Shown in pieces: positions 60,020 through 64,000 of a stretch of 64,000 bases of DNA (position 1 is its first letter; every line of letters begins with the position of its first letter). This DNA is from Bettongia penicillata ogilbyi. Its lineage: Eukaryota > Chordata > Mammalia > Diprotodontia > Potoroidae. A program made the translations under genes and the position numbers. Location: assembly GCA_023548195.1 (NCBI GenBank), contig JAJHZJ010000028.1, forward strand, positions 248,001-312,000. Direction: 5' to 3'. Below the pieces are notes generated by a model. The model ran no database searches, was not told the origin of the DNA, and saw only the letters and a program-made list of their open reading frames with translations.

Positions 60020-60180
60020 GCAGATATATTTTTCCTTATTCAAATTAGTTCATTCTTCATCAGTTCTTATAAATATTCCTATGTTTCTTAGAATGCTTCA
60101 TATTTGTCATTTCTTGTGCCATAATATCATTCTATTCTATTCATGTACTAGACTCTATTCAACCATTACCTGATATCCCT
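60020..60180 (-). mobile_element. Old L1 ORF2 3' fragment, antisense
   Basis: 'GTCATTTCTTGTGCCATAATAT', 'CATTCTATTCTATTCATG' and 'TATTCAACCATTACCTGATA' follow the antisense order 'catttcttatagcacaatagtattcc..ttcagccattcccc' seen at 45010-45090. Short and diverged. Confidence 0.5.
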
Positions 60181-60189
60181 TTATTGTCT

Positions 60190-60290
60190 GATACATTAAA
60201 CTGTGTGTATGTTGAAAGCAGAAACTGTGTTTTTGCCTTTGTATTCCCAACACAGTGTCTGTGACTTAGTGCCTTATGTTTTATTATTCA
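60190..60290 (+). repeat. L2 LINE 3' tail
   Basis: 'GTTGAAAGCAGAAACTGTG', 'TTTGCCTTTGTATTCCC', 'AACACAGTGTCTGTGACTTAG' match the common L2 3' end. Confidence 0.7.
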
Positions 60291-60314
60291 TTTTTTCTTT
60301 CTTCCTCATCTTAT

Positions 60315-60465
60315 AGTTCTTTGAGTGGTCTCCAGAGGAGAAAGTGAGGTTGATGACTTTGCACAGCTCTCCCTCACTTAAATTCAATTTACTTACATGT
60401 CATGGCATCACTTCCCTGATGTCACTGTCCTCTTTGATAAGGAAGAAAAACCAACAACAGTACTT
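60315..60465 (+). repeat. CORE-SINE 3' half
   Basis: 'GAGGAGAAAGTGAGGTTGATG', 'TTGCACAGCTCTCCCTCAC', 'ACATGTCATGGCATCAC' and 'CTCTTTGATAAGGAAGAAA' match, in the opposite orientation, the tail half of the SINE at 33655-33955. The tRNA-like 5' half is missing. Confidence 0.6.
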
Positions 60466-60900
60466 CACTAATGACATTCTTTAGATAACTTTATTTTTTT
60501 TGTAATTCCTCATATATATTACGTGTTTCAGCTTGCTCATACTCAGCATGGACTACTTTATTTTAAAGTCATTTATTGTAAAGGTCCTTTCTGAGGGCCA
60601 TTAGGTGGTCCTCAACCTCTATTCTACAAAGGCTATGGTATTCTAGGAACTATAATCACCCAATAGTACTAGAATAAATGATTGGAGCACTTTAATGTCC
60701 CTTTTTTAAGGAGGATGAAGCTGATGATAATTTCAATATATTTTTGACTAAAAATAACAATAACCATCATCACAACAATGATAATAGTATATAGGTACAT
60801 AATAATATAATCTGTAAAACTTTTTTTGAAAAGTTGTCCTTATATTAGGGAAATAAATGTTTACGTATGTTTTATTTTTTAAATAAGCTAAATATTTCAA
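60466..60900. other. AT-rich sequence, nothing recognised
   Basis: No gene or repeat family identified. Confidence 0.3.
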
Positions 60901-61130
60901 GTGGTTGTAGAGTAGATAGATTGCCAGGCCTGTAGTCTAGAACACTAAAATTCAAATCTGGTGTCAGATATTTATTAGTTGTGTGACCCTGGACAAGTTA
61001 TGCAATCCTGTTTTGTTTTTTTCTTATCTGTAACGTAAGATAGAGAAGGAAATAGTAAACCACTCCAGTATCTCTACCAAGAGAATGCCAAATGGGGTCA
61101 AGAATTAGATATGACAGAAAAACAATATGT
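60901..61130 (+). repeat. MAR1-like CORE-SINE
   Basis: 'AAATTCAAATCTGGTGTCAG' (B-box-like), 'GTTGTGTGACCCTGGACAAG', 'GAAGGAAATAGTAAACCACTC', 'CCAGTATCTCTACCAAGAG' and 'CAAATGGGGTCAAGAATTAG' follow the MAR1-type order from tRNA-like head to CORE to 3' tail. Confidence 0.8.
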
Positions 61131-61205
61131 TAGGCATTGTACTAAACTGGTAAGGATATAAGGACAAAAGAAGCAATCACTGCCCTCAAAGAGGTTATCT
61201 TCTAT
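61131..61205 (+). repeat. L2/MIR3-like fragment
   Basis: 'GTTAGGCATTGTACTAAACTGG' in part and 'CTGCCCTCAAAGAGGTTATC' match the 'gccaggcactgtgctaagc..ctgccctcaaggagcttac' order. Confidence 0.55.
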
Positions 61206-61214
61206 GAAGACTAT

Positions 61215-61312
61215 GTATGTATGTACACACACACACACACATATTTATATGTATAAATATGTGCTTGTGTGTGTGTGTGTGTGTGTGCATGGGTGTGTAT
61301 GTGTATGGCAAA
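61215..61312. repeat. (CA)n and (TG)n microsatellite pair
   Basis: TACA(CA)n at about 61220-61242 and (TG)n at 61266-61288, separated by TATATG-type sequence. The two are complementary and could pair as an imperfect hairpin. Confidence 0.9.
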
Positions 61313-61555
61313 GTGAATAGAACACTGGTCTTGGAATCAGGAAGACTCATCTTCATAATTTCAAATCCAGCATCAGATATGTCCTAACTCTGTGGCATTG
61401 TGTAAGTCACTTAGCCCTGTTTGCCTCAGTTCCTCATCTGCAAAACGGTTGGAGAATGGAATGGCAAACTACTCTAGTATCTTTGCCAAAAAAACCCCAA
61501 AAAGGCTCATAAACAGTCAGAATCTATTGAAGTAACTCAACAATGACCACCACTA
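61313..61555 (+). repeat. MAR1-like CORE-SINE
   Basis: 'GAACACTGGTCTTGGAATC', 'ATTTCAAATCCAGCATCAG', 'GTAAGTCACTTAGCCCTG', 'GGAATGGCAAACTACTCTAG' and 'TATCTTTGCCAAAAAAACC' form a near full-length sense copy, about 200 bp from the similar SINE at 60901. Confidence 0.85.
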
Positions 61556-62280
61556 TCACAACTATAATTGCTTCAATAGTGTTGCTATGGAAGTGAAAAT
61601 ATTTACTTAATGCAAATTTAAGTGTAAACAAACACTTCCTGGAAAAACCATCTGGCCAATCATCAGTCAAACTCTGGCAATGATTGATCATGAAAATTCA
61701 AATGTGCAAAATATTAAGTGATCTGACCTGGACTAAAATGGCTTAAAGTATTACCTAATCAATATGGATTTATGCAATGCTTAAGGAACCTTGCTTATTT
61801 AATGTTCAAGAATGAAAATGGCTCAATATATCCTGACATAGATCTCAAAAAGAATAGGAATTCAAATACCAAAACTACGTACACTGCAGACATTTAAAAC
61901 TATCATTACCAGTATAGAGTCCTGTAGGAAGCAAAAATACATATTTTCTTATTTAGTAGATGACTGTTGGTATAGTTTTAAAGTTATCAGAGAAAGCTAA
62001 AGGTATGTGCCTAAAAGTACCTAGAGTTCCTTTCATCCAGTTATCCTTGCCTTTCATTTTAGAGTCAGTTCTACTACTAGAGAAGAATATAGTATAGAAA
62101 ATGGCACTTGTGTTTTTCACTTAGTCCTAAAAATTGTAGGTATAATATGCATCTAGCCAGGAATGGAGTACACTTTAACAGCATCTGTTAAAATTTATTT
62201 TCCTTAAAGTGATTCATATAATTTTGGACATAACCAAAATAGAAATGTGTTTTGCTTGAGTATAACTATTTGTTACAAGG
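61556..62280. other. Single-copy-looking sequence, nothing recognised
   Basis: No repeat family, ORF or RNA gene identified. Confidence 0.3.
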
Positions 62281-62318
62281 TATTTATTATTATTATTATT
62301 GTTGTTGTTGTTGTTGGA
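62281..62318. repeat. (TTA)n(TTG)n trinucleotide repeat
   Basis: Five TTA units followed by about six TTG units. Confidence 0.92.
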
Positions 62319-62380
62319 AGAGGGAAGGAGGAGGAAATAATAAGATTTTGTCAATTAAAAATAAAAAAAAAAAATAACCT

Positions 62381-62513
62381 AGGGACAGTTAGGTGGAATA
62401 GTGGATAGATCACCAGCCCTGGAGTTAGAAATATCTGAGTTCAAATCTGACCTCAGACACTGGTTGTCTGACCCTGGGGGTGGGGCACTTAACCCTGATA
62501 ACCTCAAAAAAAT
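62381..62513 (+). repeat. tRNA-related SINE head (WSINE/MAR type)
   Basis: 'GGACAGTTAGGTGGAATAGTGG' in part, 'ATCACCAGCCCTGGAG', B-box-like 'GAGTTCAAATCTGACC', 'TCAGACACTGG' and 'GCACTTAACCCTGATAACC', ending in AAAAAAA. A short SINE lacking the CORE/3' half. This is not a tRNA gene, because no cloverleaf forms. Confidence 0.8.
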
Positions 62514-62589
62514 TCTAAACAAATGCACCTTGTGCCCAGAAATTCTAATGAATGTATTTACATATATTGACAAACAAATATAACACATA

Positions 62590-62626
62590 TATGTGTATAT
62601 TTCACACTCACACACACACATACACT
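62590..62626. repeat. (CA)-rich tract
   Basis: TATGTGTATA followed by CACACTCACACACACACA. Confidence 0.8.
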
Positions 62627-62939
62627 GACAATGAATAATATTTGAGCATTATTGCTGTGGGTCATTTTAAAAAGGAAAATCACCAACATGAAGCAAATTT
62701 ATGGGAAAAACTGGCATTAAGTAGACTAGGAAGGAGTGCACATTAATTTATTTAGGGGTTATAGTAAATTTTAGCGAAAAGGCAAATTTGCAAATGTAGA
62801 ATCTTTGAATAATAAAGATGAACTATCTTTCTACCTACAAATACCTATCTATAACGATATGTATGTATAGATACATTAAATACACATGCATGCATTGATT
62901 CATCCTTAAGATTAGATCCACAACTGCATATGTCATTGA

Positions 62940-63150
62940 ATGAGTATTTGCTAGTGTTCTTCAGTCATTCAGCCCTGTCTGACTCTCTGGTATGACCGTA
63001 GCATCGCAATACTGTCCAACATGGATGAGGATATTGTTTGACATTTCCTTCTCCAGGAGATTGAAGCAAACAGATTAAGTGGTAAGTTTCTGAGGCTGAA
63101 TTTGAGCTCTGGTCTTCCTGAAACCAGGCCCAACACTCTATTTGTTGAAC
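62940..63150 (-). repeat. MAR1-like CORE-SINE
   Basis: In antisense: 'TTCAGTCATTCAGCCCTGTC' and 'TGACTCTCTGGTATGACC', 'GACATTTCCTTCTCCAGG', 'GAAGCAAACAGATTAAG' and 'AATTTGAGCTCTGGTCTTCC', 'CCCAACACTCTATTTG'. This is the reverse of the order at 61313-61555. Confidence 0.85.
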
Positions 63151-63164
63151 TAATAGAGACTTAA

Positions 63165-63226
63165 GAGTGACAGAGAGAGAGAGAGAGAGAGACAGAGAAA
63201 CAGAGACAAAGAGAGAGCAGGTAGAG
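63165..63226. repeat. (GA)n-rich microsatellite
   Basis: GACAGAGAGAGAGAGAGA followed by GACAGAGAAACAGAGACAAAG-type units. Confidence 0.9.
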
Positions 63227-63229
63227 AAT

Positions 63230-64000
63230 AGAAGAGCAGCTAGCATGAGTGACAGAGAGAGTGATTTTGTCTAAGGGAATTTGTGGTGAGGATTAATGGA
63301 GGGAAGGCTTGGGGATTGCTATGCTCCATACATTGAGAATGTATGTAGATATCCTTGTTTCTATGATGGATTTGGCTTTCTGGTATTTGAATAAACATTT
63401 TGGTTTTGTCTTTGAGGAAGAGAGTCTATGTTTTGCGAATTTACCCTGGAAATACACATGAGCACTACAAAGAATGGCAAGGATGATTGTGAGATATGAA
63501 GTCTCTACTCAGAGATAGGAAGGCTCTAGAGAAGGAAATGAGCATCCCAGGATGGGAGGATTTACCTCATTCCTTCTTGGCAAGAAATGGGCTAAAAGCA
63601 CAGGACTTCATGAAAACTGGGAACCAAGGCTACAGAAGGGAGAACCTAGAGATTTAGAAAGATGTTTGCAAGCAATATCAATAGAACCAGGGAAGAAATT
63701 ATAGGAACATGTGTATTGAGAATGGACATTGTTAACAAGCTAATGTATTCTATGTAAAAGTAGAGGGGAATTGCTGGAGGAAAAGATTCAATTGATAAAA
63801 GATTTTCAAGAGAAGTTTTCTATGCTACAGCATCCAAAAATTCCTTTAGAAGAGTAAGCTAAAGAGTATCAGGTCATAACAGAAAAGACAGTTGTCACAG
63901 TGGGTCAGAAAATAAAAAGAAGGGGAAAGTAAACAACAGGAAAATTAATACAACCCTTGCATTTGAGGGGCCTGATTGAGGCCAAGACACCTGGGAGAGA
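63230..64000. other. Single-copy-looking sequence to window end
   Basis: No repeat family or gene recognised. More purine-rich than the rest of the window, without an ORF of note. Confidence 0.35.

Noticed and set aside
62381..62513. tRNA gene
   Set aside because: Box-like motifs belong to a tRNA-derived SINE head; no complete cloverleaf can be drawn.

Overview
The window is vertebrate, almost certainly marsupial, AT-rich nuclear DNA with no recognisable host protein-coding exon, tRNA gene, rRNA gene, CRISPR array or bacterial-type operon. The assignment rests on the repeats. There are many L1-type LINEs and, above all, many ORF2-less 'half-L1' (HAL1-like) elements. tRNA-related CORE-SINEs of the MAR1/WSINE1 type known from marsupials are also present, together with old MIR and L2 remnants. 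An Australian marsupial is favoured slightly over an opossum because one SINE (33655-33955) resembles WSINE1. Genus cannot be resolved from sequence alone.

Layout. 1-1313 is the antisense 5' part of a HAL1/L1. 1314-10460 is mostly single-copy-looking AT-rich sequence with old MIR and L2 pieces, and one unexplained 128-codon reading frame at 5494-5880. 10465-10838 is an orphan, CpG-rich LINE 5' UTR. 11050-15110 is an L2 split by an internally deleted L1. 16440-24630 is a second L2 split by an L1 (17401-24440), which is itself split by a full HAL1 (18753-21563). 24700-27050 holds simple repeats, an old L1 tail and a perfect 21-bp hairpin. 27291-30362 is a complete antisense HAL1 with a 14-bp target-site duplication (TSD) and a perfect 44-bp palindrome. 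31830-36290 is an antisense L1 split by another antisense L1 carrying a SINE. 36291-40860 is a scrambled set of HAL1/L1 pieces, partly head-to-head. 41340-52065 is an old HAL1 split twice: by an L1 that carries a third, antisense L1, and by a younger HAL1. 52725-58870 is a HAL1 split by an antisense L1. 58884-64000 is mainly single-copy sequence with several CORE-SINEs and microsatellites.

How the parts relate. Target-site duplications and broken reading frames that resume on the far side give a relative order of insertions. In family knowledge, full L1s encode an RNA-binding ORF1 protein and an ORF2 endonuclease/reverse transcriptase. HAL1s keep only ORF1 and are thought to borrow ORF2 from L1. 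The window shows both partners repeatedly inserting into one another. Every ORF seen is broken; none looks able to work now.

The most notable signals are the dense HAL1 family and a YY1-like AAGATGG motif at all ten recoverable LINE 5' ends. Next come nesting up to three levels deep, repeated internal deletions that could reflect spliced L1 RNAs, one L1 copy ending at an internal ORF2 A-tract, and two perfect inverted repeats.
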